Source: Phallus indusiatus (lineage: Eukaryota; Basidiomycota; Agaricomycetes; Phallales; Phallaceae). Taken from it: 64,000 nt of DNA. A program made the position numbers and the translations under genes. The notes below the pieces were generated by a model. The model was not told the origin of the DNA. It searched no databases and worked only from the letters and a program-made list of their open reading frames with translations. Shown in pieces: positions 48,431 through 60,477 of the stretch (the first letter of the stretch is position 1; each line of letters starts with the position of its first letter). The stretch lies in the NCBI GenBank assembly GCA_027605045.1, contig JAQFWX010000009.1, positions 1,178,001 to 1,242,000 of the forward strand. Reading direction: 5' to 3'.

Positions 48431-48539
48431 TTGGACATGCTGGCGGTCTTGATCTTGATCAGAGTCAGACAAAGACAGACAACATGAACGTTGGCGCACT
48501 GTTCCCCACGCGTTTCTCCCGATAATGTATCTGAGTTAT

Positions 48540-48790
48540 TATCCTCGGACCGATCATCGATATTGAGCTTGAGGTTCATTTGTGGGTTCGTCTGACCTGT
48601 ACCATACGATGGAAGAAGGAACCGATCGAAATCCTGCGGTCTTGTAACGAAGCCTGATGATAGACCTTTCTTCCGACTCGTTAACGTGAGGACTCTCTCT
48701 TCTTCGTCGCCAGATAATGGAACCTTTTCATTTTCCGATCCGCCGTCCTCGCTAAAATATTATTTCAACGTTGTCTTTGCGACATGTGCA
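48540..48790 (-). other. coding-like acidic fragment of unknown origin
   Basis: The minus-strand frame includes SENEKVPLSGDEEERVLTL, TSRKKGLSSGF, YGTGQTNPQMNLKLNIDD and RSEDNNSDTLSGETRG, then runs without break into the phospholipase B remnant. A related piece is at 32155-32433. It may be the tail of an unidentified gene joined to phospholipase B before the unit was duplicated. Confidence 0.4.
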
Positions 48791-49059
48791 TGAATGACCG
48801 TGACTCAGGGAGGTGCGCTGTCGGAGTCGATCATTTCTCCGGGCATTATTGCCTTGCAGGTAAAGCGGTTTTTGCTTCAAAGGACTGAGACTTAAAACGA
48901 AGGGAAAGGAGAAAGTGAGCAGGTGATTTTGGATGCTGTTTTTATTAGTGGTTAACCTTTTGAAAACGTTTGATTGTCCAAACGAGCCTCGAGACTTGCT
49001 AACATTTCTGCGCAAGGGTTAACCAAACGGGCGTGAGGCAAAAAAAAAACCGAGCAACA

Positions 49060-49215
49060 AGACATCCGTTATTCCATTTGTGCCCATAAGAAACATCCAA
49101 GAAAGCGATTATACTGCGCTGGCAGATGCGTAGGTCTATTGAATAAACTCGACTTGAGCCACCGGCAATCTCCGCGTGACGCGTGACGCCAAACTTGCAC
49201 CATGGCCATCTACAC
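49060..49215 (+). repeat. block P, copy 3
   Basis: GAAACATCCAAGAAAGCG, TACTGCGCTGGCAGATGCGT and GCCACCGGCAATCTCC match the copies at 32590 and 40065. OSBP remnant 4 follows immediately. Confidence 0.65.
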
Positions 49216-49219
49216 CACG

Positions 49220-52200
49220 AAGTATTCAAGCAACACCAGCCCTTGTAACTCTTCTGTCCCCTCGCACTTCTTTTTTTGACCTATCCTACATTACCGAATC
49301 GTCGGGCTTGTCTCCTTGTTACACGAAGCCGCGCGTGGAAAGGATGGTCAAGCTTGTGGAACTTGACGCGCTTGACGGCGCAGATGTCCTCATCCTAGAC
49401 CGCAAGGGTAAACCAGTATAGATGCCGCAGGTAAAGACGACCCTTTTTTAAGGCCTATGTACACTAATGTAAGTTATCAATTCATTTTTCGTTGTTGCAA
49501 GCTTTTGTTTCCTTACGGTTCCTGCTAGTTGCCAACCAAGTCCGAACCCTAACAGAAGCATCATCGGTGGAGCCTACTGCCTCGAAAGATTACTAAAAGA
49601 AGTGCATGAACTTTGCGTGTGAATACAATACACGATGATTTGTCATTAAGGATCGCATATGATTATGTACGTTTACCTTTCGTATTACCTTGTTTGAATT
49701 GCCAACTCACTTCATTGAAAGATTGTCGTCACCAAGAGACGGAAAACGTCAACTGCCGTGGCTTCATTTCCATGACATCTGCTGTACTCAAGTTTCACCG
49801 GACCGAACGAGTCCGGTTCGAAGTTCATTTGAGGCCCAGTCGGAACCACATTTATTAGTCTTCTTCATGATCAGCAGCCCTGCCGTCGGTTCCCCCAGCC
49901 CTCACAAGTGGTATGTGGAAGGCAAACCTCCAGGCTGAGGCTGCTCAATGAGTACAATCTATCAATGAGAGCACCGAATAGTACCAGAATTATCCCAGTC
50001 TCGCACATATCGTGCTTTTTTTTGCGCATGCCGTACGAGCCTATGCGGGCAAACAGTGCCTCAGATACGGTCAGCATACTGAACTCGGAGAAGGTTGCAC
50101 CTAAACGCACGCATTGAAAGTCGAGCATTGCTGGAAGAGAAGAATACGCCAAGAGCATTACCTGATGACGAAACAAGGACGTTTGCGTGCTCGTCGTCGT
50201 CCAGCTCTGGAGCTCACCATCCGCATAACAGTTCAATCGGATCGCAAAGTAACATCGCGATCACTCAGCTGGATAACACTACACAGACTTCACAGTCAAT
50301 CAACGCCCAATTCGTTACCTCAGCAGAAAAGACGGATTTTACCCGCTGAACTTACGCTCAAAGAACCACTTCTTCAAACTCAGCAAACTGTCGATGATTA
50401 CGTCCGGATGACAAAGGAGCGGGAAGAGTTGTTTCAAGAAAGAACGGGATCATTGCGTCGATGTGGGAAGAGCCTGAGAGAGTTTGAGTAAAGAGGGCAT
50501 GATCCTAAAAAACGAGATCAGGAAGAGGGAACGGGCGAGGTCTGCAGAGAGACGAAGAAGCCTCTCAGTCAACAATGAAACTGGATCCGCTCTGCTCCAC
50601 CAGAGGCCTACGAGAGTTATCCGCATTACCTGATATTGTAAATGCGATGTCAACATCTCAATCGTTCCCGCCTACATCTCCCTGCATCTCCAGCTTCGCT
50701 TCAAACACCTTATTGCACTCTTTCCAAAGGCCTTAGCCTCATCCCATCCGATCATCGTCATTTCAACTTTATCAGCTCAAACCGAATCTGGCATACTAGA
50801 TTCAGACGACGAATGTGAATCAGATAAAGAAGGTGGTTTTCTCGACACTATCGAAAGCAACAACCTACCCGATCTCGTCGTCAGCGCAACGCTCTCCAAA
50901 CAACTTTCCCCTCCCACAACTATTCCTTTTGAGATACAAGCGTACTCTGGATACCGGAATTTGCGACAACGCCTTCAGATCAGAAGCGACGACGGACTGA
51001 GCACAAGGTTTTGAAGAACAGCATTGGGATGGGAAGGACTTAACGAAGACTACGTCTCCCGACGTGTACGTTGCAGCGAATGGTAAGCTTCTTCAATTTT
51101 CAAACATAATTTGGCTAGGCTTATGGCTGACATCGCTCCGTAAAGCTGAGGATATGGGGTGTAAGTGATCTTGTCGTCGCTCGTATTACGTTTAGTTCTG
51201 CTCATGGGATTATGACAGTGGACATTGCACTTACTGAAACCGACGCACGTAAGCGTCTGGCATATGTAGCAACGTTTGCCATGTCCAGTTATTACGGCAC
51301 CATCGGTTTGATAGCCAAGCCATTTCAGTCCGATGCTTGTAAGTCTTTTCAATACGCTCCCATTTAAGTTCTGTCAATAGTGAAACTTTAGATAGAAACT
51401 ACCGATATTGTTTTGAACAAGTATCGCATCATTCACCTATCAGCGCATGTTGGGCGGAAGGTCGCTGATTGGAAGTATCATGGAGAGGTACGTGCGGCTG
51501 ATCTCGCTGGCTTTGAGGTTTGTTGGTTTGATTGTTTCTCCTCAGGTTGGCGCACAAAGAAAATTTATGGGCAAATCATTCGAAATTAAGCCTACAGGTG
51601 TCGCACACGTCGACATTAAGTCAACGGAGACCCTACTGATGACCGACGCGAACATTATACATGGAAGAAAGTCCCTACATGTGTTTCCGGTTTCGTTCTT
51701 CTCGGTAACACTACGATTGATCCATACGGAGATACAGGGGTACGCGTTGGGGTTTTCATGTCACTGCATATATTTATGATGATGCTGCATAGGTTATTAA
51801 TCATCGTACGAAAGACAAGTGTGTGTTGACGTTTAAACCGCATGGCTGGAGAGGCAAGGATGCCTTCGAAATACGTGGTCACGCCATGAATCGTTTTAAC
51901 CAAGCTACATACGACATCGCGGGGCGATGGGATAGCCAGCTTGTCCATCACATTAAACGACCGTCCAGACACACTGAAGCCGTACTTTCCGTCCACCGAC
52001 TATCAGCTGAGGCCTGACCAACGCGCCTTTGAGCTGGGCGAACACGATCGTGCAAACGTGTGCAAAGAAAAGCGAGAGGAATATCAGCAGGCGGCGAGAA
52101 CAAAGGATTCTGCCGGCGCACAAGCATCGATGGTTCGGGGCGACAACGGATAGAGATACCAGCAAGCGCTTTTGGTCACCTTTTCGAGGCGGCAACAAAG

Positions 52201-52250
52201 GTCAGTACTGGCTAGAACGGGAACAGGCTATAAATAATAGAGATTTGGAT
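49220..52250 (+). pseudogene. OSBP remnant 4 (exons 5-12)
   Basis: Order matches the intact gene from the ankyrin piece (LLHEA-like, 49300s) through the PH remnant (49560-49800), the serine-rich exon 7, the acidic tract with GGFLDTIESNN in place of EFFDAIESNN, exon 9 (ARKRLAYVATFAMSSYYGTI) and exon 12. In exon 12 a deletion of roughly 125 bases joins DSQL directly to the HIKRPSRHT frame. The last recognisable bases are TAGAGATTTGGATGATAAT near 52240. Stops and frameshifts occur throughout. Confidence 0.9.
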
Positions 52251-52369
52251 GATAATATACATTTCATTTCTGAAGAAATTTATTGTCATGCTGTACGTTT
52301 GATTCTACCCAGACGGTATCATTATTGTAGATTTGTAATGGACATTTTTTTTTGCGCTTCTTCGAGATG

Positions 52370-52540
52370 ATCCTCAATGATTGATTTGTAAGCCATTGCC
52401 GATGGCGGTGCAATGGCCAACGTCCTTCACGGCCCCATGCATGGACTCTTGGCTTTAAACTTTGAAGGATTTTTCAAAATCAAGCTTTAGGTTTCCCTTC
52501 TGCCAGCTTTATCGGATGACTCGGACGCCACCACGGATGT
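52370..52540 (+). repeat. dispersed repeat X, copy 3
   Basis: ATGATTGATTTGTAAGCCAT, TCCTTCACGGCCCCATG and GGATGACTCGGACGCCACCA match 18770-18920 and 25961-26120. It is the right-hand edge of the array. Confidence 0.65.
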
Positions 52541-53012
52541 ATTTCAACTTGATACCCGGCCGCGTGCAAATCTTGTGCAGATCACACACTCTCCGAACAG
52601 ATGAATCAACGGAATTAGGAATCGGCTTACGATCCTTGCACTCACTTTCAGAACCACACAGCCCAAAACAAGATTAGCGAATCGGTGAATATCTCTCATC
52701 TCTGCGATAGTTGGCGCACCTGCTCACAATGGAATCCCCAAACGATCTCACGCGTACGCGTAATTCCGATACCAAAGGTTATTCATGAGCACTCGGACAA
52801 ACAAAGCAAAGATTGCTCATTTCTCCAGTCACGGATCTTACTTACAATACACACACTGGTTTTTGTTTCTAAAAATGGCTTTTTTTTGGTCCAGTGTCCG
52901 CTGTCCTTAGCATTTCCCCGTTCGTTCTACCTAACCTGACCAAGACCAACGAAAAAGTCGAATACTAACGTCATCATGTCCTCAATGGAAACTTTGGTCC
53001 ATCTTTTCCAAA

Positions 53013-53018
53013 TATAAA
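53013..53018 (+). promoter_or_regulatory. TATA box of the gene at 53107
   Basis: TATAAA 94 bases upstream of the ATG, in otherwise unique intergenic sequence (52541-53106) that shows no gene. Confidence 0.45.
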
Positions 53019-53106
53019 GATAGCTTTTTTTGCTGTTCACGATTCCCCAACTTTAGTTGCCACCCGTCGTGAGCGCGTCAACATCATCATCACCACGCGT
53101 TAGGCC

Positions 53107-54313
53107 ATGCTTTCATCTCCTCTCCGCAGAAAATCGTCCAAGGCATCTTCTAGCGATCTCATGAATCAGGAAAATATCGATAAAGCTCTTACATCGAAGC
53201 GAGATAGAAAACCCTCTCTTCTTGTCTCTATTTTCAAATCGACATCGACCGTATCTAGTGGCGATTCAGATGGAGACAGAGATGCCGTGGACTCCATAAT
53301 GTCTCAATCACCTCCTCGCACAAAATTCTTCAAATTTCCTACTAAATATGGCCGGGGAAAACAAAAGATATTAGAGTCGATGGATCAGAATACAATTACA
53401 ACAAATACGACTCCCGACTCACAGGGGCTCGAGGAAGTAGACCGAGAAGAATTGTTGGAGGACAATGCGACTACTACTATCCCCGTCCCCTATGTCGACC
53501 AAGAAGAATCTTTACAGTTGTTTTCTCCCCCTACTCTCACAAGCCAAAAGAATCAGTCGAATACCGTTGTCAACCTCGGACTTCGTGATGACTCCCTTTT
53601 GACTTTAGAACTAAAGTCTGGACCGTACTACGAAATTTGGGATCCTCGTGAGACGTAAGATTCAATTTTTTTTTCATCATAAAAATCTTTGTTCTTCTAA
53701 CATACTCCTCCCATCCAGTGATCACTTTACAATAAATGGTCGCATAACGTATCAGCCGGCGCATTCACCTTCCAAATCAGCCTCTCAAATGTCACACCTA
53801 ATCTATCTATCCGTTGACACATTCATGCAATGTCCCAGGAAACCGATCGGAAAAGGAAACCCAGAACCTAAATATCTCAAACTTGTCGAAAATAGCACCG
53901 TATTCGAACCTAGTAAGAAGAAGAAGAGGTCAGAATCCACAACAATCACTGAAGAGGAACGGCACCCGGATATGAAAACCGTTGAAGAAAATCTAGCTCA
54001 GCCTCAACAACGACAAGCCTTATCACCCATAGTCGGACTTTTATCTACTAATTCTACTATTGATATTCAGCTCAAGCCCATTGTATGGTTTCGAGGTAAT
54101 CAAATTTGCATGTTCAGACTCACTATCCCCGTTGCCGATCCATTTCTTTTCCCCGATAATGGAGCTGGCAACGTTTTGAGAACCATCAAAGTTCGAGTTA
54201 GAGGGGTTATAAGAGTATCAGAGTTGGATGGCAGGTTGACGGTAAACGAGTCATTCGTAGAAGAAGATATTGTGATAGATATTTTGAAAAAGGCAGTCCT
54301 CATGGACAAATAA
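53107..54313 (+). CDS. unknown protein, two exons
   Basis: Exons 53107-53654 and 53719-54313 (donor GTAAGA, acceptor CATCCAG), 380 residues. Residues 1-70 are basic and serine-rich (SSPLRRKSSKASSSDLMNQ), with a KFFKFPTKYGRGKQK stretch. Then comes an acidic middle, and beta-rich segments: LLTLELKSGPYYEIWD, HFTINGRITY, MSHLIYLSVDTFMQCP, IDIQLKPIVWFRGNQI, LRTIKVRVRGVIRVSELDG. No membrane segment. The alternating strands resemble an immunoglobulin-like or arrestin-like sandwich, but I cannot assign a family. A decayed copy of its last 15 codons lies at 61241-61345. Confidence 0.72.
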
Positions 54314-54436
54314 AATTGTGTCTCGTCGTGTTATGTACTACACAATTTTTTCTTCTTAATACCAATTCTCCAAGAAGATATGGAGTTCCACGTTATACAT
54401 AGTAAAAGAAGATTCAAGTTGGATGTCGCACCCCAA

Positions 54437-56390
54437 CTAAGAATGACCCGACACAGCTTGGGGCTCGTAAGGTTCTTCAAGATATTTGACCTCCTCATCA
54501 GTCAAGCGCATATCAACAGCGGCTGCAATTTATTTATACCGGTCAGTCTAATATAAGATAACGAACAAGGGTGCCGCTACTTGCCTATCAAATCTTGAAG
54601 ATTCTTCAGGCTTGTGGTTCCGACAATGGGGGCGGTAATCCCTTTATATAAATAAGAAACTTCAGCATGCGATACTACTACGACGAACTGAAATAGTTAA
54701 CAACGTTTACCTGGATTGGAGAAGCACCAAGCTAACGCAACTTGAGCCATTGTAATCTGCTTCTTCTTTGCAATCTCTTCCACACTGACGTAGAAAAAAA
54801 AAATCCAAATATCAGCACCTTATTCAATGACCCACACGTTCGAGTTCTGAATTGACTGACCGGTTGACTATATCAGTAGTACAGGAAGCTTTATATCCAT
54901 GTTTCAAATACCTAATAGTCAAAACGTATCAATGGAAATTGCAAAGCGCTAGCTTAGGAACACAAACGGGTCTGTATCACCCCTCTTCGTTTTATCCGTC
55001 AACGGCCGGGTGAGTAGACCTCGAGCTAACGGAGACCAGGGAATACAGCCAACCCCAAAGTGCTAGGCACATCCACATATGCACGTCAGTTAAAAAACTA
55101 AAAAAAATAAGATAATATTGAAACATACTTTAAGAGTTGGCATCATTTCACGTTCCTCCTCTCGATATACCAAAGAATAGTGGTTTTGCATCGAGATAAA
55201 TGGTGTAAGTTTGTTGTTAATGGCGTAGTCTAAAAAGATTCAGTGTTACGTATTCGATTAATATACAAAATAAACTCACTTTGCATAGCGTGGACTACGT
55301 TTTATATCAGTGAAAAGATATACTTGCACGAAATATTCATTACTTACATTGATAGGCGTAGCAGGAGCTCATCCCGATATAGCGTACATAGCCAGCCTTT
55401 ACAACGTCATGCAAAGCTTGCATCTTGTTTAAAATAAAATTAATAATAAGGACTTTTGTTAGAAAAGACACTTGACGCACAGTTTCTTCGATAGGCGTTT
55501 CGTAGTCAAAACGGTGACCTGTAAATATGAGTAATTACCTTCAACAGCTGTAGTAATGTGACAGTCTCTTACACTGTAAAAGATCTATGTAATCGAGCTG
55601 AAGTCTTTCCAGACTGTGTTTGACACTTTCGAAAATATGCTGTATGATATTAAAAAAGAAATAACCCTTGATACTGGTAAAAGAAATGCATACTTTACGG
55701 CCGAGGCCTTTCTGATTGACGTAACCATTTTTTTCAGCTTCATCGCCAGGTCCAATTCTGAGATACGCAGTTTCCGGAGTACGTCCAACAACTGCGTAGA
55801 GCTTGAGACGGTAATGTTAATTCATTATTTCCCCTATCAAATCAGTATAATCACTTTGGTCATTACCACGATTTCATCTCGTGGCAGATTTAAAGCCTTG
55901 ATTGCCTTCCCAAGAATGCGTTCGCTGTTAATTTAAAAATCTCGTCAATAATCTTAACCCTGGCTAAAAGATTCAGAAGCATTTTTACCTCTCTCCATTC
56001 GAATACACGTTCGCTTTGTGCACGTCAATGCGACACTCTAGTAACAGCGCAAAAGAATAACATTACCAGTATCAAAGGTTTGAATGCCAGCATCATAACT
56101 ATTGATCGGCCGTTTAAGCTACGAAGGTTCTTGAACATTGGAAGTTAACGTACGCTGCTTTGATATGCTTTATAGCGTCCTCTTCGCCGAGCACCCAAGG
56201 CTGCCATTTGGGATCGCCATATTGCATCGTCCCGAGAATAATCTTGGAGACTTTGAGACCAGAATTACCTAGTCTGACTATAATACGATTGATATCACAT
56301 TTAATAAAGATACAACTTGAGATGAAATCAAGACGTAGGAGACTAACCATAGGGCATGGTAGTTTTGCGAGTAGCTGTAGTGGAAGACAT
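54437..56390 (-). CDS. NADP-dependent aldo/keto reductase, copy 1
   Basis: Minus strand, start at 56388-56390, stop at 54437-54439, at least 13 small exons (for example 56348-56390, 56154-56277, 56067-56098, 55989-56013, 55855-55924, 55694-55801, 55573-55639, 55481-55518, 55348-55423). The protein begins [14 protein letters not shown] then [20 protein letters not shown]. The catalytic tetrad is visible: Asp and Tyr in FDTANVYS, Lys in VVMTK, His in [18 protein letters not shown] and the C-terminal [19 protein letters not shown] are typical of the class that reduces aldehydes with NADPH. Cytosolic; substrate unknown. A TATA-like TTTATA (read on the minus strand TATAAA) is at 56462-56467. Confidence 0.9.
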
Positions 56391-58005
56391 TGAGCCTGGT
56401 TGGAATGGAAAGTAGAAGGTGGTTCTATTCGTTGTCTCTCACTTCAAGCTGAATCTTCATCTTTATATCTTCCGCCCAAACTCTTTCCAATGCTAGTCAA
56501 GCTGCAGGCCGTGACTTGATTCGATTAGGTTATAAACGATGCCGGCATTGTTATTCGTAACGAAGTAATTGTTTTGAGCCAATGGTGGTCTACTTTGAGG
56601 TCGATGATTGTGAACTGGTGACAGCAAGAGATGAAAAGTGCGTCGTCCCATTGGATGGTAGAAGAAAAAAACCTGCAGCGCCGAGAGCTCTACCGCACCG
56701 GCTGTGCAGTGTGCACGTCAGCCTGAACTCGGCCGCAAAGTCTACGTAAGTGTTTTCCTTTTCTTTTTCAAAATTTTCTCATTCCGGCATCCGTATACGT
56801 CAGTCGTCTTCTAGGTGAATCCTCGAATTCATAAGCCAGGTTTAATCCTTCTCTCGCCAACTCCGAGTCATATTCTACTTCCGGCACGCAGGGCTAAGGG
56901 CGTCCGATGGCGTTCGCTCTTGCCCACTGTCCAATTATCCAATAGACGATGTCTGCATCCGCTGGTCATAAGATCATTAATCGACAAACACATAGTTCAC
57001 GAACAACATTTTACCCAAATCACAATAAATCTTAACAACAATATCACCATCATCGTTGAAGATACAAAAGGACGCGTTTAATGACGCGTTCACTACTGAC
57101 GCACTAGCTCTCGTCGAAAACTATTTCGAAAATGAAGAGGAACGCGTCACAGGTAAGGTAGTACGTCCTCCAGTTATTTCATTTGTCTTTCCCACATTGA
57201 CTACTACGTTTTCTTATATAGAACCCACCTTACATATCTTACATGGAATTCTCCCCTGTCTTCACTCAGGAAAATATCAAGAAAAAACGAGTTATGCTTC
57301 GATAATGGAGCGAATGCGTAAAGTAGCAGGTTAAGTAGTAGCAGGTTAAGTCCTTCCCCTCTACAACTTCTTATTAACCCCAGTGGGCGGCTGAACTCCA
57401 TCGGGACTAGATCAGAAATTCTCTTTAGTTATTATTGATGAATCGGTCTTAAAAGCGTCGATTCTTATTGCAAATTAACTGCGCACTTCTTGTGCTGGCT
57501 CCGCTCAGTTCATAATTAGATTAAACAAGAAAACAGCATTTAGCATTGCTTATTATAGACAAAAAAATTATTTTCTCACACAGGGTCGGTAATAAGGACC
57601 GCAAAAATTCAAAAGTAATTAATAGGGAAACCAGGAACAACAACAAGAGTCTAGGTGTCTGGACAAATTACTGACCCGTGTTTTCCTTTAAAGTCAGTAG
57701 TCAGTATCTCTTGTATCGCTTAGACCCTCACCAGCCCTCAAGGCCTCAAGGCCTCACCCTGCAAACATGACTAAGGCCTCGTCGATCGACAACTCGATGG
57801 ATTGGCCTTCGATGTGATAGGCCACAATGCGTCAACGTCATCCATAGATCTTCCTTTGAGCGATCTCTGATTTTTGGTCAGATTATTCAAATCTAGAAGG
57901 TGGCTTGTGATATGCCGTCTTGTTCTGTCCTTATTCTCGCTTAAGGATGGCAGTATTATGCGGACATTTACCTCGGTTTCTGCATCGCTGTTGGGGGATA
58001 ATGCA
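56391..58005. other. intergenic, promoter of reductase 1 and unassigned sequence
   Basis: 56391-56950 is the reductase upstream region, repeated at 60920-61200 (part) and 63389-64000. A 92-residue open frame at 57056-57334 (NDAFTTDALALVENYFENEE) looks partly coding but has no ATG-led gene model or family. The rest shows nothing. Confidence 0.45.
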
Positions 58006-58011
58006 TATAAA
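58006..58011 (+). promoter_or_regulatory. TATA box of the zinc-finger-type gene
   Basis: TATAAA 99 bases before the ATG at 58110. It is framed by TTGGGGGAT on the left and AACCCCCAC on the right, so it sits in a loop between G5 and C5 runs. Confidence 0.5.
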
Positions 58012-58109
58012 AACCCCCACTTTCCTTCCTTGTTCGATTTACAATAATAAGAGTATCTTCCTCACCGCGCTCATCTACCAACGGTTTTTCGGCTCTCCCA
58101 AAACCAAGA

Positions 58110-60477
58110 ATGGTTTACTTTTTTAACAACAACGATCAACATGATTTTTTTGAGTTACCTCCGAGGGCTCTCCAATACGAGGACTTGCAGGACTATTATG
58201 GGAATCAGCCTGCTCAGAAATCCGGGCCATCTACTCGTCCCAATTATTTTGAACATATACCCTCCACCGCATCAACCTCTAACTTACAGTGGCGCTCAGA
58301 CGAGTCGTCGTCTTTGGACTTCTTCCCCGCCAGCACACGAATTTCCTCGCTTTCATACCCAACTTCACAGTCACCACTAGTATACGCATCACAGTCAAAT
58401 CTCTATCATGCACCCAATGTTTCTGACTCACAACCCACGCATCCGCCACCCGTTGTACCTCCAACAGAGATTGATTACACCTTCCTCGCAAATGTGGATC
58501 GCACGCTTCTCAACACCGATATTCTAAAGGGTAAGTTACTTTTGAATTCTGTTTTCTCGTTTTATTGAATTAAACACTCCCTGTAGCTCTAGCTATGAGT
58601 GGCACTGTATCTTCTGAGTCGGTGGGGAACAGTTCTCTCTCAAGGAAACGACCCCTCCCAACTGAATCTGAAGACGCGTCTATCGACGCGTTTTCAGGAC
58701 ATAAACGTCAAAGGATCTTTGATAATTCTCAGAGCTTACCCAGTATGTTCTAAAACGCTTTATTGAGCGCGATCTGATAATTACAAACTATTAATAACGC
58801 ATTGTTGTTTCAGATGTTTCTTATCCCACAAATGCTTACAACAATAACTTCAATACCAATCATACCAATAAATTTTGTAAGCGATCTTTGCACTTATTAC
58901 TTTTATGTTTGTGAATGCCGAGACGATAATACAGTAGTGGCATTACCGGCTTCAGCTTCCCGTCACAATCCGAAGCCTTCGTCATCCTCGTATCACAATC
59001 CGCAAAACAGCAACGGTATGGCTATGCTTTGTTTAAAGAATGTTCACCGTTTGACCCATGTCCGATACACGCGTCTTCTTATCCCTTACCTGCTCTCCGA
59101 CTCCAACTCTTCATAATACTATGGGTGGGACTCAATCTAGTCCCGCTGCCTTTTATAGAACTCTGGTGAACGACACGACATGGTGGGATCCAAATTCGCA
59201 ATTAAATCCCCCTACCCCGAATTTTTTGCCCACATCTTCTACTGTCGTTGTTCCGCCCGACGCCTACTACTCGTCTGGAATTCAACTCAATTCAGATGAT
59301 TATCCCGAAAATAGAGGCACAATTGTCTACACCTTGAATTTTGAATCGAGTGCCGATGAGAATGGAGATTTATATAACGGTCCGTATCACCTATATATCA
59401 CTTCACATCATCCGCTGAATTATCAGGGTGCAATCGCAGGAACGTCCTCATTACCCTCAGGCTATTCCACCCTGCCTGTCAATCTGGAGAACGCACCATT
59501 TTATTGGAGCACAGATGTTCCGGGTATATACAACTTTTATAACACCACCTGTAAGTGTTCCTTCAATAAGCGAAAGTTCGTTCGGCTGATAAGCTCTGTG
59601 TATAATAATTAGCTATTGCGTCGGTTGCCTCGGGATTAAATGTTGTTCCTTCGTCTTTGGCAAACCCGTCGGTCAGTGAAAAGGTGAACCACACGAACGC
59701 CGTTGTAAACAGTAAGCGTCAACTTTATTTTTGACATGAATAGTCAAATTGACAAGGTTATATATAAGACACGACCGACTCGAGTGTTATCGATTTTCGT
59801 CAACACTCGGAAACAACCCTCGAGATATCAACGACTGAGAATGTAGCAAATGCGATCATTCCCAACGCAAACGAGCCTCGACATCGGGGGCACCAAATGT
59901 TGATCCACTTGCGATCACATACGAAATTAGCGCACCTTCCCCACCATCTTCTTCTACCCCGTCTGTCACCCCTAAAAAAAGGCGTTCAAGGAAATTTGAA
60001 TCTAAACCAGCTGTAGACCAATGGATGTGGTACTACAAAGACGACTTGTTTCACTGTCGGTACATAGGTCCGGATCGTCCGAAAGGCTGTGCTTATTCTG
60101 AAGCCGGCCCACAAGTTTTCAAAACGGACTCGACAAGAAACTTCGAAAGACACATCAGGAGGCATGCCAAAGCTGAGGCAACCATGCGGGACCTCTCCCA
60201 GCAGGAGCGAGTAGCGACGAATGCTCTCTCTGCTGCGGGGAAGCTTAGGATCCCGGCGAGGTGCGACCTTGAGCATGAGAACCTCGCTCATTGTGATTAT
60301 TACCGTCGAAATGGTCGTCGTTGGGCTGCGATGACAATGAAGAGAGCGGAGAATCTGAAGCGGAAACATCGTCAGAAATACCACGACGTTGGATGGAAAG
60401 AAAAGCGTCCGCAACAGCCTCCTCCGGTCCCATGTCCGCAGCCGTCAAAAAAGCAGAGCAAATGGAAGAAGGCTTGA
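58110..60477 (+). CDS. probable zinc-finger regulatory protein, one exon join unresolved
   Basis: Starts MVYFFNNNDQHDFFELPP. Exons 58110-58530, 58587-58742, 58814-58876, 58923-59015 give a Ser/Pro/Asn-rich region with a basic cluster (SLSRKRPLP, GHKRQRIF). A second open block at about 59058-59550 (WWDPNSQLNPPTPNF, YHLYITSHHP, APFYWSTDVPGIYNFYN) continues into 59613-59711 and 59840-60477. The last exon has KKRRSRKFESKP, then FHCRYIGPDRPKGCAYS and NFERHIRRHAKAE, a single Cys2-His2-like finger with a long loop, and a basic tail. It is probably a nuclear DNA-binding protein. No splice acceptor joins 59015 to the 59058 frame, so a frameshift, missing exon or two genes are possible. The C-terminal frame is also uncertain: 60321-60503 has an alternative acidic frame. 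Confidence 0.62.

Noticed and set aside
25230..52250. OSBP copies as retrotransposed pseudogenes
   Set aside because: Introns (for example the GTAAGT introns after exons 5 and 9) are retained in the copies, so DNA-level duplication is required.
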